64,000 nt of DNA from Rickettsiella grylli. Its GTDB lineage: Bacteria > Pseudomonadota > Gammaproteobacteria > Diplorickettsiales > Diplorickettsiaceae. The translations under genes and the position numbers were made by a program. Shown piece by piece: positions 28,591 through 38,442 of this stretch. The notes below the pieces were generated by a model. The model had not been told where the DNA came from, ran no database searches, and worked only from the letters and a program-made list of their open reading frames with translations. The stretch spans positions 337,001 to 401,000 of the forward strand of contig NZ_AAQJ02000001.1 in assembly GCF_000168295.1 (NCBI RefSeq). Reading direction: 5' to 3'. Position 1 is the first letter of the stretch; every line of letters starts with the position of its first letter.

Positions 28591-31431
28591 TTATTGACAA
28601 GATTCGCAATCCGGATCCACTATCGAGCACGCGGGAGTTGCGACGGTGTTCATGTGTACTGAATTGAGATGACTTTTCGCCAACGTCGCCTTTTCAGTAT
28701 GTGTTGCACCCATTGTCCGTAAGTAGTAGCTTGTTTTTAACCCCTTTAACCAAACCTGTTTATAAAGTTCATCCAGCTTTTTGCCCGATGCGTGCGCCAT
28801 ATAAAGATTTAACGATTGACTTTGGTCAATCCATTTTTGACGGCGTGATCCGGCTTCTACGAGCCAATGTGCAGGAATTTCAAAAGCGGTAGCGTACAGC
28901 TGTTTTAAATGATCAGGAATCCGTTCAATTTTTTGCAAGCTCCCGTCATAATATTTAAGATCATTGAGCATCACAGCGTCCCATAATCCCAGTAATTTTA
29001 GATCATTGATTAAATAGGGGTTGATCATCGTAAATTCACCCGACATATTCGATTTTACAAAAAGATTTTGGTACGTGGGCTCTATCGATTGCGATACACC
29101 ACAAATATTGGAAATAGTCGCTGTCGGTGCAATGGCCATGCAATTTGAATGACGCATGCCATGCATCACTTTTTTTCGTAATGTATCCCAATCAAGACGA
29201 GCCGTTCGATCTTGATCGAGAAATTCCCCGCGGGCTTTTTGTAATCGTGCAATGGAATCGAGCGGTAAAACACCCTGACTCCACAATGAGCCGGGAAAAC
29301 TTTCATAAGCGCCTCGTTCATGAGCTAAATCACTGGACGCTTCTATCGCGTAATAGCTTATCAATTCCATGGTCTGATCGGCAAAAGTAATGGCAGCGTC
29401 TGAAGCATAAGGGAGTCGTAACTGATATAAGGCATCTTGGAATCCCATCAGACCGAGACCGATAGGACGATGCTTTAAATTAGAACGACGTGCTTGAGGG
29501 ACCGTATAATAATTGATATCAATGACATTATCTAACATGCGAATTGCCGTGCGAATGGTTTGACGCAGTTTTGTTTTTTCAATTTCACCCGATTCAGTGA
29601 GGTGCTGAGGAAGATTAATACTGCCTAAATTACAAACGGCAATTTCGTCAATAGACGTGTTGAGCGTAATTTCTGTACATAAATTGGAGCTATGAATGGT
29701 GCCTACATGCTGTTGCGGTGAACGTAAGTTACAGGGATCTTTAAACGTAATCCAAGGATGGCCCGTTTCAAATAACAAACTTAGCATTTTTCGCCATAAC
29801 GTCGCAGCAGGGATGGTTTTGAAATTTTTAATTTCGCCGCGCAACGCTTTCGCTTCATAGGCTTGATATTTTTCTTCAAAGGCTGAGCCAAACGCATCAT
29901 GTAAATCAGGCGTTTCATCCGGTGAGAATAATGTCCAGTTTTCCCCTTTCATCAGCCGCTTCATAAATAAATCGGGGACCCAATTTGCCGTGTTCATATC
30001 GTGCGTACGACGTCTGTCATCACCGGTATTTTTTCGTAATTCGAGAAATTCTTCGATATCTAAATGCCAGGTTTCTAAATAGGCACAGACGGCACCTTTA
30101 CGTTTACCGCCTTGATTGACGGCGACAGCGGAAGCGTTGGCGACATTTAAAAAAGGGACGACGCCGAGCGATTTACCATTCGTGCCTTTAATGCGCGCAC
30201 CCATGGCACGAACGGGCGTCCAGTCATTACCGAGACCCCCTGCAAATTTTGAAAGTAAGGCATTATCTTTTATGGCGCTGTAAATGTGGTCGAGATCATC
30301 GGTCACCGTGGTTAAGAAGCAACTGGAGAGCTGTGGACGCAGTGTCCCGGAATTAAATAATGTTGGCGTGGAGGCCATATAGTCAAAGGAGGATAATAAA
30401 TGATAAAACTCAATTGCACGATCATTTTTGTTGCTCTCGTGTTGCGCAAGTCCCATCGCAACACGCATAAAGAATGCTTGAGGCAATTCAAAGCGGATAT
30501 GATCGGCGTGTAAAAAGTAGCGGTCATAGAGGGTTTGTAACCCAAGATAAGTAAACTGTTGATCACGTTCAGGAAGAAGTGCCTGACTTAATTGTTCTAA
30601 ATCAAACGTGTGTAATTGCGGATCCAGCAATTCTAACTGGATACCGCGTTTAATATAGTGTTGAAAATAATGGGAATAGATACCCGAATGACGGTGGGTG
30701 TGCAGGGGTAGCTCAAGAAAATGGAGCGCTTCGGCATATAAGGTGCGTAATAAAAAGCGTGCAGTCGCATAGGTATACTGTGGATCGTGTTCAACGAGTG
30801 ATCGCGCGCTGATAATCAGCGCTTTGTCAATGTCAGCGGCAGGCATTCCATCATAGAGATTACGTAAGGTTTCTTGTAAGATGCGCTCATGTTTAACGTC
30901 TTTTAAATCGTTACAGGTTTCTGTGATCAATAAACTTAATTGAATGAGATCCAGTGGACGTTGGCTACCGTCCGTTAAGGTTATTTGTAATTGAATTTCA
31001 GAGTGTGGCTTCGTTTCTGCACGCATTTTTCGACGTTCTTCGCGATAAAGCACATAAGCCCGCGCGACTTGATGGGCTTCCACCCGCATTAACGCGAGCT
31101 CGACTTGATCTTGTATTGTCTCAATCGATAATGTCCCGCCCTGCGGATGACGTTGTTGTAGGATAGTTGTGATTTGTTGCGTGAGTTGCGATACGCGTTC
31201 ATGGATGCGCGTTGATAACGCCGCTTGTCCACCTTCTACAGCGAGAAAGGCTTTTGTAATAGCGACTCTGATTTTACTGGGATCGTAATCAACCAGTTTA
31301 CCATTACGTTTGATGACCTGTAATGTACAGGTTGATGTGTTCTCTTGTTCTGATCCCTCTTCAGGTAGTAGAATCTCAGCGCTGTTAAGCAGAAGAGAAG
31401 AAGTCATTTGTTCGGATGAAAGCCCGCTCAT
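28591..31431 (-). CDS. nrdA: Ribonucleotide reductase class I, alpha subunit
   Basis: This is the catalytic subunit of class I ribonucleotide reductase, 946 residues, much longer than E. coli NrdA (about 760). The extra length is N-terminal: an ATP-cone at about residues 37-135 (VIKRNGKLVDYDPSKI...YREERRKMR), then a second cone-like segment at about 145-245. Catalytic cysteines are in LSSCFL, NLCTEITL and CNLGSIN, and the C-terminal redox pair is in CESCQ. AGGGAGC precedes the ATG. Two NrdR-like boxes lie upstream. It is co-directional with nrdB. Confidence 0.96.
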   Translation of the reverse strand: MSGLSSEQMTSSLLLNSAEILLPEEGSEQENTSTCTLQVIKRNGKLVDYDPSKIRVAITKAFLAVEGGQAALSTRIHERVSQLTQQITTILQQRHPQGGTLSIETIQDQVELALMRVEAHQVARAYVLYREERRKMRAETKPHSEIQLQITLTDGSQRPLDLIQLSLLITETCNDLKDVKHERILQETLRNLYDGMPAADIDKALIISARSLVEHDPQYTYATARFLLRTLYAEALHFLELPLHTHRHSGIYSHYFQHYIKRGIQLELLDPQLHTFDLEQLSQALLPERDQQFTYLGLQTLYDRYFLHADHIRFELPQAFFMRVAMGLAQHESNKNDRAIEFYHLLSSFDYMASTPTLFNSGTLRPQLSSCFLTTVTDDLDHIYSAIKDNALLSKFAGGLGNDWTPVRAMGARIKGTNGKSLGVVPFLNVANASAVAVNQGGKRKGAVCAYLETWHLDIEEFLELRKNTGDDRRRTHDMNTANWVPDLFMKRLMKGENWTLFSPDETPDLHDAFGSAFEEKYQAYEAKALRGEIKNFKTIPAATLWRKMLSLLFETGHPWITFKDPCNLRSPQQHVGTIHSSNLCTEITLNTSIDEIAVCNLGSINLPQHLTESGEIEKTKLRQTIRTAIRMLDNVIDINYYTVPQARRSNLKHRPIGLGLMGFQDALYQLRLPYASDAAITFADQTMELISYYAIEASSDLAHERGAYESFPGSLWSQGVLPLDSIARLQKARGEFLDQDRTARLDWDTLRKKVMHGMRHSNCMAIAPTATISNICGVSQSIEPTYQNLFVKSNMSGEFTMINPYLINDLKLLGLWDAVMLNDLKYYDGSLQKIERIPDHLKQLYATAFEIPAHWLVEAGSRRQKWIDQSQSLNLYMAHASGKKLDELYKQVWLKGLKTSYYLRTMGATHTEKATLAKSHLNSVHMNTVATPACSIVDPDCESCQ

Positions 31432-31481
31432 GGATGCTCCCTAAATAAGTTGTGAGGAATTATGCCTACGGAAATGATATA

Positions 31482-31497
31482 ACACAATATCATGTGG
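31482..31497. promoter_or_regulatory. NrdR box 1 upstream of nrdA
   Basis: The sequence acacaatatcatgtgg matches the NrdR consensus ACAC-W-ATATAT-W-GTGT at 13 of 16 positions. It lies 51 bases before the nrdA start. NrdR represses ribonucleotide reductase genes when dATP is high; its gene is at 59531 in this window. Together with box 2 it has the usual spacing. Confidence 0.65.
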
Positions 31498-31513
31498 TTT
31501 ATGTATTATGCAA

Positions 31514-31529
31514 CCACCATATGAAGTGA
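31514..31529. promoter_or_regulatory. NrdR box 2 upstream of nrdA
   Basis: The sequence ccaccatatgaagtga matches the NrdR consensus at 11 of 16 positions. On its own it would be weak, but its start is exactly 32 bases from that of box 1, about three helical turns, the normal spacing of paired NrdR boxes. Confidence 0.55.
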
Positions 31530-31661
31530 AGATGTCTTTAGTAAGCTGTGAGTAAGTTGGGTAAAACAGGTGAATCGAGGTCGTCTATTTTTAGTCGAGT
31601 TGGAACAAATTTTATACGTCAACATTCAATTTTTTCTTTTAAGGCCGGTATTTTTTTAATT

Positions 31662-31681
31662 TTTCAGTAAATTTCAGTAAA
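31662..31681 (+). repeat. Perfect tandem 10-bp repeat before the phosphomannomutase gene
   Basis: The unit tttcagtaaa occurs twice in direct succession, ending 11 bases before the ATG at 31693, just before the ribosome-binding site. It may be a slippage product in AT-rich DNA or a regulator site; the sequence does not decide. Confidence 0.6.
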
Positions 31682-31692
31682 GTAGAGGTGAT

Positions 31693-33087
31693 ATGGAACC
31701 TATTTCTTGTACAGCGATCCCCAAAACTATTTTTCGAGCCTATGATATTCGCGGTGTTGTTGGAGAATCGATAACGCCAGAATCGATTTATATTCTGGGT
31801 CAAGCGATAGCGAGTGTTGCGAAACGAGAAGGCGAGAAGACGATCATTACAGCGCGTGATGGACGTTTATCAGGCCCTCTTTTAGCAGAAGCGCTGCATC
31901 ACGGATTACAAGATAGCGGTTGCCAGGTGATTGATATCGGCCAAGTTCCAAGTCCCGTACTTTATTTCGCAACAAAGCATTTGCAATATCACTCGGGAGT
32001 GATGTTAACGGCAAGCCATAATCCATCCAATTATAATGGCTTAAAGATTGTTTTAGCAGGGAAAAGCCTATCTGGCGATGCAATTGATGCGCTCTATCGA
32101 CGTGTTCAAGCAGGTGGCTTTGTGTCGGAGGAAAAAGGATCGTATCAACAACTATCCGTTACGGAAGCGTATCTGAATCAAATTACACAAATCATTTCTT
32201 TAGCAAGGCCTTTACGTGTGGTCTTAGATTGTGGAAACGGCGTGGGTGCAGTGGTTGCCCCTGAATTATTGCGTCGATTAGGGTGTGAGGTGATTGAGTT
32301 ATTTTGTGAGGTGGATGGTCATTTTCCCAACCATCATCCCGATCCAAGCGTTCCTGAAAATTTAAATGATCTGATTGCGTGTGTAAAAGAACATCAAGCC
32401 GATATCGGACTTGCCTTAGATGGTGATGGCGATCGATTGGGTGTGGTGACAAATCACGGTGAAATTATATGGCCCGATAGACAAATGATGGTGTATGCGG
32501 CCGATGTCTTATCGCGTAATCCCGGCGCACTTATTATTTATGATATTAAATCTACCAGTCATTTGGCAAAACTCATTGCGAGAAAGGGTGGCCGATCATT
32601 AATGTGGAAAACAGGTCATTCCATTATGAAAGCGAAGTTAGAAGAAACAGGCGCATTATTAGCGGGCGAAATGAGCGGACATATTTTTTTTAAAGAACGT
32701 TGGTATGGTTTTGATGACGGGTTATATACGGCTGCTCGATTATTAGAAATTCTTGCAAAGACTGAAAAAAGTGTCAGTGCTCTCTTTGCGGAGTTACCGA
32801 ATCGTATTCACACGCCCGAATTAAAAGTCGCCATTGCAGAACATAAAAAATTTTCATTTATGCAGGATTTCCAAATACACGTCAATTTTCCTGATGCAAC
32901 ATTGATTAAAATAGACGGTATTCGCGCTGAGTTTAGAGATGGTTGGGGCTTGGTTCGCGCGTCGAATACCAGTCCTTATTTAATTCTTCGATTTGAAGCG
33001 GATAACGTCATGGCGTTAACACGTATTCAGGATTTATTCCGATCGGCGTTATTGGCGAGAAATCCCGAACTCAAATTACCGTTTTAA
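31693..33087 (+). CDS. Phosphomannomutase/phosphoglucomutase (AlgC/ManB type)
   Basis: This enzyme interconverts mannose-6-phosphate and mannose-1-phosphate (and often the glucose forms) for surface polysaccharide and LPS precursors. The phosphoserine loop is TASHNPSNYNGLK, the magnesium loop is DGDGDRLG, the sugar-binding loop is GEMSGHIFF, and the phosphate-binding loop is RASNTSPYLILRFE. The length of 464 residues fits the AlgC group. AGAGGTG precedes the ATG. It is followed after 7 bases by xthA in the same direction. Confidence 0.93.
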   Translation: MEPISCTAIPKTIFRAYDIRGVVGESITPESIYILGQAIASVAKREGEKTIITARDGRLSGPLLAEALHHGLQDSGCQVIDIGQVPSPVLYFATKHLQYHSGVMLTASHNPSNYNGLKIVLAGKSLSGDAIDALYRRVQAGGFVSEEKGSYQQLSVTEAYLNQITQIISLARPLRVVLDCGNGVGAVVAPELLRRLGCEVIELFCEVDGHFPNHHPDPSVPENLNDLIACVKEHQADIGLALDGDGDRLGVVTNHGEIIWPDRQMMVYAADVLSRNPGALIIYDIKSTSHLAKLIARKGGRSLMWKTGHSIMKAKLEETGALLAGEMSGHIFFKERWYGFDDGLYTAARLLEILAKTEKSVSALFAELPNRIHTPELKVAIAEHKKFSFMQDFQIHVNFPDATLIKIDGIRAEFRDGWGLVRASNTSPYLILRFEADNVMALTRIQDLFRSALLARNPELKLPF

Positions 33088-33094
33088 ACTAAAA

Positions 33095-33859
33095 ATGCGT
33101 ATTATTTCTTTAAATGTGAATGGTATTCGCTCTGCCGCGCGAAAAGGGTTTTTTGAGTGGTTGAAGCATCAAGATGCCGATGTGGTTTGCTTACAGGAAA
33201 CGAAAGCGCAAAAACATCAACTCAATGATTCAGTTTTTATTCAAGGCTATGAGGCCTATTTTTTTGATGCCGAAAAAAAAGGGTACAGTGGCGTGGCGAT
33301 ATATAGCCGACTAAAACCAAACAATGTCACAACAGGTTTAGGTTGGGCCTGTGCGGATAAAGAAGGTCGATATATTCAACTTCATTTTTCTCAATTAAGC
33401 ATTGCTTCTTTGTATATGCCATCGGGCAGCAGCGGAGAATCTCGTCAACGTCTTAAATTTCAATTTTTGGATTCTTATTTGCCTATTTTAAAAAAACAAC
33501 GTCAACAAGCAGGTGACTTTATTATTTGTGGAGACTGGAATATTGCACACAAACCCATTGATTTAAAAAATTGGCGGTGCAATCAAAAAAATTCTGGATT
33601 TTTACCTCAAGAGCGCGCGTGGTTGACTCAGGTATTGGGACCTATCGGTTACGTAGATGCTTTTCGAGCGTTGAACCCACAACCCGATCACTATACCTGG
33701 TGGTCTCATCGGGGTCGCGCGTGGGAAAATAATGTGGGGTGGCGAATTGATTATCAGATCGTTTCAAAAGAGATCAAAAATAAAATTAAATCGGCTATGA
33801 TTTATAAAGATCAACGATTTTCAGATCATGCCCCTTTGATTATTGATTACAATTTTTAG
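33095..33859 (+). CDS. xthA: Exodeoxyribonuclease III
   Basis: This is an AP endonuclease and 3'-5' exonuclease for base-excision repair. Motifs in order are LNVNGIRSAARKGF, CLQETKAQ (catalytic Glu), LYMPSGSSG, ICGDWNIAHKPID, and the C-terminal WRIDYQIVS and FSDHAPLIIDY. The length of 254 residues is normal. It follows the phosphomannomutase gene closely. Its last 20 bases overlap the 3' end of the convergent OTU-protease gene, so the two transcripts would be complementary there. Confidence 0.95.
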   Translation: MRIISLNVNGIRSAARKGFFEWLKHQDADVVCLQETKAQKHQLNDSVFIQGYEAYFFDAEKKGYSGVAIYSRLKPNNVTTGLGWACADKEGRYIQLHFSQLSIASLYMPSGSSGESRQRLKFQFLDSYLPILKKQRQQAGDFIICGDWNIAHKPIDLKNWRCNQKNSGFLPQERAWLTQVLGPIGYVDAFRALNPQPDHYTWWSHRGRAWENNVGWRIDYQIVSKEIKNKIKSAMIYKDQRFSDHAPLIIDYNF

Positions 33860-35006
33860 AAGTAGTTGGTATTTTTTCTATCGAAGAATGGGTTGTGTGG
33901 GAGTTAAAAAATAGCGATAAACGTGTCGATTTTTCCTTAAAAATGAGCGAATAACTTTCTTTTAAAAAATGAAGCACCGCATGATTTTGCAAATGGATTG
34001 CCAGTGGATCAGTTGGATGGTGAGTGACATAGGGCGTAGTCACCAGATCCTTTTCAATCGGTTTTAAGGCTTGTTTATTTAAAAGTATCGTAAATGTGTT
34101 GGAATCGAGATGATGGAGCGTCTCCATGATGGTGATCATAGATTCATCGACGGTGATTGTTGATTCATCAATGTGTAGGTGATGATCAAGGGATAAATTT
34201 TCGTAAAAAGCAGTTAAATTTTGACTCGTTTCAGGATGAGGGGCTTTATGAACACGAAACAACGGTCGTTTTAAATTCCGAATCCTCCATTTTAGTTTCG
34301 TGACATGATAAGTCGATTTGATAATCAATTTTTTAATTATTTCGTGGATACGTTTCGAAGGCGAAATAGACGGGTCGGGTAAAAACTGGGTTAAACCCTG
34401 TGTTTGTTTTTTCGGAAGTAAGTAGTTCCAATGGGCTTTAAGATTGATGAGTAAAAAGACGGGTTGTGTAGTGTCGGGAGAATAAGCCCAGTAATATCGT
34501 TGTGTACTTGCGTTATAGGCGAGTAAACCTAAATTGATCTTAAAATAAGCGGCTAAGGGAACTAAAATTTCAAAGCCGATATGCATTTTATCTTGATTTA
34601 ATGTTTGATCAGTGACGTCAAGGTGATCGATTTTCATTTCTTTTTTTAAAAGTTCAATGTAGCCATCATAACCAATTTGACGTAATGCATTCGAAAGTTC
34701 CTGTGTTAATTTTTTAAGTGTATAGGATTCGGGCCTGTGGAGTAAAAAAGCCTTAAATTGTTCAAAATTACTCAAAGGATCCGCTAAGCATTCTTTAAGA
34801 TTGCCGCAGGGTAAATGGTTCAGTAACGTTGTTTTGAAATGTTTGAAGCGATCAGCGTCTAAGCTCAGTTTATGGGTTGTAATGGCGTCAATTAAAGCGC
34901 AAGCAAATGCGTATAGGCCGCAATTTCCATCCCCGGTTGGAGATATCATCCAATAAGCATCTGATCCCACCGTGCACGAAATAATTTTTTTATAGTCATT
35001 ATCCAT
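33840..35006 (-). CDS. Probable OTU-family cysteine protease (deubiquitinase-like effector)
   Basis: This 388-residue protein looks like an OTU (ovarian-tumour) cysteine protease, a eukaryotic-type deubiquitinase fold used by several intracellular bacteria as a secreted effector. The catalytic block ISPTGDGNCGLYAFACALI carries Asp26 and Cys29; the matching histidine is His192 in LINLKAHWNYLL, 163 residues later, the usual OTU order. GFEILVPLAAYFKINLGLLA between them matches the segment before the last OTU strands. Residues 200-388 are not recognised. There is no signal peptide, so export would need a secretion system. It sits alone between xthA (20-base tail overlap) and pncC. The fold is likely; ubiquitin as target is inferred. 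Confidence 0.75.
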   Translation of the reverse strand: MDNDYKKIISCTVGSDAYWMISPTGDGNCGLYAFACALIDAITTHKLSLDADRFKHFKTTLLNHLPCGNLKECLADPLSNFEQFKAFLLHRPESYTLKKLTQELSNALRQIGYDGYIELLKKEMKIDHLDVTDQTLNQDKMHIGFEILVPLAAYFKINLGLLAYNASTQRYYWAYSPDTTQPVFLLINLKAHWNYLLPKKQTQGLTQFLPDPSISPSKRIHEIIKKLIIKSTYHVTKLKWRIRNLKRPLFRVHKAPHPETSQNLTAFYENLSLDHHLHIDESTITVDESMITIMETLHHLDSNTFTILLNKQALKPIEKDLVTTPYVTHHPTDPLAIHLQNHAVLHFLKESYSLIFKEKSTRLSLFFNSHTTHSSIEKIPTTSKNCNQ

Positions 35007-35043
35007 AAAAAAGATCGAGTCAATCCTTTAATCTGCGATTCGT

Positions 35044-35547
35044 TTAAAAGCCAACTCCCTCGTTGAGTAAATTGAGTAATGTTTTTAGGGCAAACTCGAC
35101 TGCATTATAACGAATAATAAGTCGTTCACCGGAATAATGTTGACAGTGTGTTTTGCTCAATGTGTTGCCTACCCACGCCATCCATAGCGTACCCACCGGA
35201 TTTTTTTTTGTTCCGCCTTCAGGACCTGCTATTCCTGTAATCGCGATACTCAATTGGGCTGCACTTTTTGCTAAAGCGGCTTTTGCCATCGCAAGTACTG
35301 TTTCTTCACTCACTGGGCCGTATTGTTTTAATAACGCGGGATCAATTCCTAAGAGTTGTTGTTTGGATAAAAGGGAATAGGTCACCCATCCGCATTCAAA
35401 CCAAGCAGAAGCCCCCGGGATACTGGTGATGGTTTGCGCTAATTGTCCGCCTGTGCATGATTCACACGTGACTAATTTTAAATGGCGTTGTTGGAGTTTA
35501 TCACCTATTTTTTTTGCATGATCATGTACATGGGATAAATGGTCCAT
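35044..35547 (-). CDS. pncC: Nicotinamide-nucleotide amidohydrolase PncC (CinA C-terminal type)
   Basis: This stand-alone CinA-C domain converts nicotinamide mononucleotide to nicotinate mononucleotide in NAD recycling. Family motifs are TCESCTGGQLAQTIT, GASAWFECGWVTYS, AITGIAGPEGGTKKNPVGTLW. The ATG at 35547 gives 167 residues and has AGGA 9 bases upstream; an ATG six codons earlier (35565) is possible. In many proteobacteria pncC lies next to recA, which is not present here. Confidence 0.93.
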   Translation of the reverse strand: MDHLSHVHDHAKKIGDKLQQRHLKLVTCESCTGGQLAQTITSIPGASAWFECGWVTYSLLSKQQLLGIDPALLKQYGPVSEETVLAMAKAALAKSAAQLSIAITGIAGPEGGTKKNPVGTLWMAWVGNTLSKTHCQHYSGERLIIRYNAVEFALKTLLNLLNEGVGF

Positions 35548-35682
35548 CAGCGAATTTCCTATCATCGTTTCAATTTATAACATAGTATACCGATTCGATA
35601 AAAAAAATGTTATTGTAAAATAATAATTTTTACGGCAACATAGCGATGTTCATGCGTGGATGTATTGTTTTTTAGGTAGATT

Positions 35683-35931
35683 ATGGCTAAAGAAGATCAA
35701 GTAGTGATGGAAGGTACAGTTATAGAAACTTTACCGAATACTCTATTTAAAGTGGAGTTGGAAAATGGACATATTATTAATGCTCATATTTCTGGGCGAA
35801 TGCGAAAAAGTTATATTCGGGTGCTCACAGGTGATAAGGTGAAAGTGGAAATTACGCCCTATGATCTCAGTAAAGGTCGGATCATTTTCCGTGGTAAGGG
35901 CGCTGATCCAGAAAAATCTAAGCCGAACTAA
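35683..35931 (+). CDS. infA: Translation initiation factor IF-1
   Basis: This small OB-fold protein binds the ribosomal A site during initiation. The 82-residue chain has the family start [19 protein letters not shown], then [25 protein letters not shown] and the final block KGRIIFRGK, with about ten extra residues at the C-terminus. A TAGGTAGA precedes the ATG. It converges with clpA, overlapping by 14 bases, the same arrangement of infA and clpA as in E. coli. Confidence 0.97.
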   Translation: MAKEDQVVMEGTVIETLPNTLFKVELENGHIINAHISGRMRKSYIRVLTGDKVKVEITPYDLSKGRIIFRGKGADPEKSKPN

Positions 35932-38230
35932 TTGGTGCTTGAGTTAAGTTTTTATTTTGGGGGGGCATGATCACATTTCTTTTTTCAGAAATGTGAAGTT
36001 GTAATTCGTCATGCTTGCAAAGTAATGTTAAGTGGCCGCCGTGTATTAAACGTCCAAAAAGCAATTCATCAGCAATGGGTTTTTTAATTTTTTCTTGAAT
36101 GAGACGCATCATAGGGCGTGCTCCCATCATTCTGTCATAACCATGTTTCGCAAGCCAGATACGGGCCGGTTTGTCTACCTGCAAGGTGACATGTTTCTTT
36201 TCGAGTTGTATTTCTAATTCATGCAAATATTTATCGACCACTTGTGAAACGATGGAGGCATTTAAATAGTTAAAATAAATGGTGGCATCTAAGCGATTAC
36301 GAAATTCAGGTGAAAATACCCGTTTGATGGCTTCGGAATTTTCAGCTTGATTGAGATTAGGAATAAAACCGATTTTTTGACGACTCAGTTGTTCTGCACC
36401 CGCATTACTGGTCATGACTAAAATAATATGACTAAAGTCGGTTTTTCGACCATTCGTATCGGTTAAACTGCCGTGATCCATCACTTGCAATAAGAGGTTA
36501 AAAATATCAGGATGCGCTTTTTCTATTTCATCCAACAATAAAACCGCATGTGGATGTTTTGTTACGGCTTCAGTCAGTAAACCGCCTTGGTCGTAACCAA
36601 TATAGCCCGGAGGAGCACCAATGAGACGAGATACGCTATGTCTCTCCATATATTCAGACATATCGAAGCGCAATAATTCGATTCCCATCAATTCGGCCAG
36701 TTGACGTGTTACTTCTGTTTTACCCACGCCCGTGGGGCCTGCGAAAAGAAAGGAGCCGATGGTTTTATTGGTTTCTCGTAGACCAGAGCGGGTTAATTTC
36801 ATTGCAGCACATAGGTTTTTAATGGCTTTGTCTTGACCAAATACGCGTGCTTTTAATTTCGTTTCTAAATGGCGCAAACGGCTTTTATCGGAGGCGGAAA
36901 CACTTCGTGTCGGAATGCGTACCATCTTCGCAACAATGGCTTCGATTTCATGAATACCAATAATTTGTTTTCGTTTACTATTCGGTCGTAAGGCTTGAAA
37001 AGCACCGGCTTCATCGACGATATCAATGGCTTTATCCGGCAAGAAACGATCGGGTAAATAACGCGAAGCAAGTTCCACACTGGCTCGTAAAGCCGTCATA
37101 CGATACTTGACATGGTGATGTGCTTCCAATCTATCACGCAGTCCACGTAAAATGGCAATCGTTTCTTCTAAATTAGGTTCAGGAACATCTATTTTTTGGA
37201 AACGTCTTGCTAAAGCCCGATCTTTTTCAAAAATGCTGCGATACTCTTGGTAAGTTGTTGCACCGATACATTTTAATTCACCGGTAGTCAATAATGGCTT
37301 AATTAAATTAGACGCGTCCATAACACCACCTGACGCAGCACCGGCACCAATAACCACATGAATTTCATCAATGAACAGAACAGATTGAGGTTCTTGTTTA
37401 AGCTGTGCGAGTAACGATTTAAATCGTTTTTCAAAGTCTCCTCGATATTTGGTTCCGGCCAATAAACTTCCAAGATCTAAAGAGTAAAGCGTGCTGTTGG
37501 CCAATACCTGAGGAACTTTTTTTTCAATAATGGCTTTCGCCAACCCTTCTACAATAGCCGTTTTTCCCACGCCTGCTTCACCGACTAATAAAGGATTATT
37601 TTTTCTACGACGACAAAGAATTTGAATAACACGTGCGAGTTCTTCTTCCCGACCAATTAACGGATCAATTTTTCCAAGACGGGCTTTGTTGTTTAAATTA
37701 ATTGCATAAAGTTCTAATGGACTATTTCCAGGGCCTTCTACCGTAATTTCTTCTTCCGTCATAAACTGATTTAATTTAGGTTCTAAATGATCCTGTAATT
37801 TAGGTAAACCTTGTGAGATATAATTAGACACGTCTGAACGCGTAACATTTTCTCGACGTAAAAAATAAATCGCTTGACTATCTTGTTCGCCAAAGATAGC
37901 CGCTAAAATGTTAACGCCATGCACTTGGGTTTTTCCGCTCGATTGCACTTGGAAAATCGCACGTTGTAATACGCGCTGAAAGCCTAAAGTGGGTTGTATA
38001 TCAAGATTCGGATCCGTTTGAGGAAACAAAGGCGTGGTCGCTGCAATAAAATTACTAATCTCATTTTTAAGCCGATTTAAATTTGCTCCGCAGGCTTTTA
38101 GTGCAGCAACAGCTGAAGGTTCATCTAAAAGTGCTAATAATAGATGCTCAACGGTTAAATATTCATAACGTTTTTCACGAGCTTGTTTAAATATAGAATT
38201 TAAACTGACTTCAAGCTCTTTGCTAAACAT
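35918..38230 (-). CDS. clpA: ATP-dependent Clp protease ATP-binding subunit ClpA
   Basis: This AAA+ unfoldase feeds proteins into ClpP. It has an N-domain (about 1-150, with [11 protein letters not shown]), the first AAA module ([25 protein letters not shown]), and the second ([28 protein letters not shown]). The ClpP-contact tripeptide region is near QKIGF. The length of 770 residues is normal. AGGAGGG precedes the ATG. The adaptor gene clpS, usually just upstream, is not present in the 270 bases before it. A run of seven G (35959-35965, plus strand) lies in the last codons. Confidence 0.97.
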   Translation of the reverse strand: MFSKELEVSLNSIFKQAREKRYEYLTVEHLLLALLDEPSAVAALKACGANLNRLKNEISNFIAATTPLFPQTDPNLDIQPTLGFQRVLQRAIFQVQSSGKTQVHGVNILAAIFGEQDSQAIYFLRRENVTRSDVSNYISQGLPKLQDHLEPKLNQFMTEEEITVEGPGNSPLELYAINLNNKARLGKIDPLIGREEELARVIQILCRRRKNNPLLVGEAGVGKTAIVEGLAKAIIEKKVPQVLANSTLYSLDLGSLLAGTKYRGDFEKRFKSLLAQLKQEPQSVLFIDEIHVVIGAGAASGGVMDASNLIKPLLTTGELKCIGATTYQEYRSIFEKDRALARRFQKIDVPEPNLEETIAILRGLRDRLEAHHHVKYRMTALRASVELASRYLPDRFLPDKAIDIVDEAGAFQALRPNSKRKQIIGIHEIEAIVAKMVRIPTRSVSASDKSRLRHLETKLKARVFGQDKAIKNLCAAMKLTRSGLRETNKTIGSFLFAGPTGVGKTEVTRQLAELMGIELLRFDMSEYMERHSVSRLIGAPPGYIGYDQGGLLTEAVTKHPHAVLLLDEIEKAHPDIFNLLLQVMDHGSLTDTNGRKTDFSHIILVMTSNAGAEQLSRQKIGFIPNLNQAENSEAIKRVFSPEFRNRLDATIYFNYLNASIVSQVVDKYLHELEIQLEKKHVTLQVDKPARIWLAKHGYDRMMGARPMMRLIQEKIKKPIADELLFGRLIHGGHLTLLCKHDELQLHISEKRNVIMPPQNKNLTQAPISSA

Positions 38231-38442
38231 GGTAGCCCTCCTGTCTAATCTCTAAAATCCGTGATTTCTCCGAAGATGAGTTTCACTGTTGTTTTATCTG
38301 CTGGGTAGTCCATGTTGAAAAAATTAATTCCCTTTATTTTTAGCCTAGTCTAAATTTAAGGATTTGCGAATTTGCTTAATTTTAAGCCTTTTTAAAGGGG
38401 ATAATGATTTTTTACTGAAAAGTGAAGGTTTAAGACAAACAA

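Noticed and set aside
38240-38320. Remnant of clpS upstream of clpA
   Set aside because: The only minus-strand reading frame there is about 22 codons and has no ClpS-like residues.
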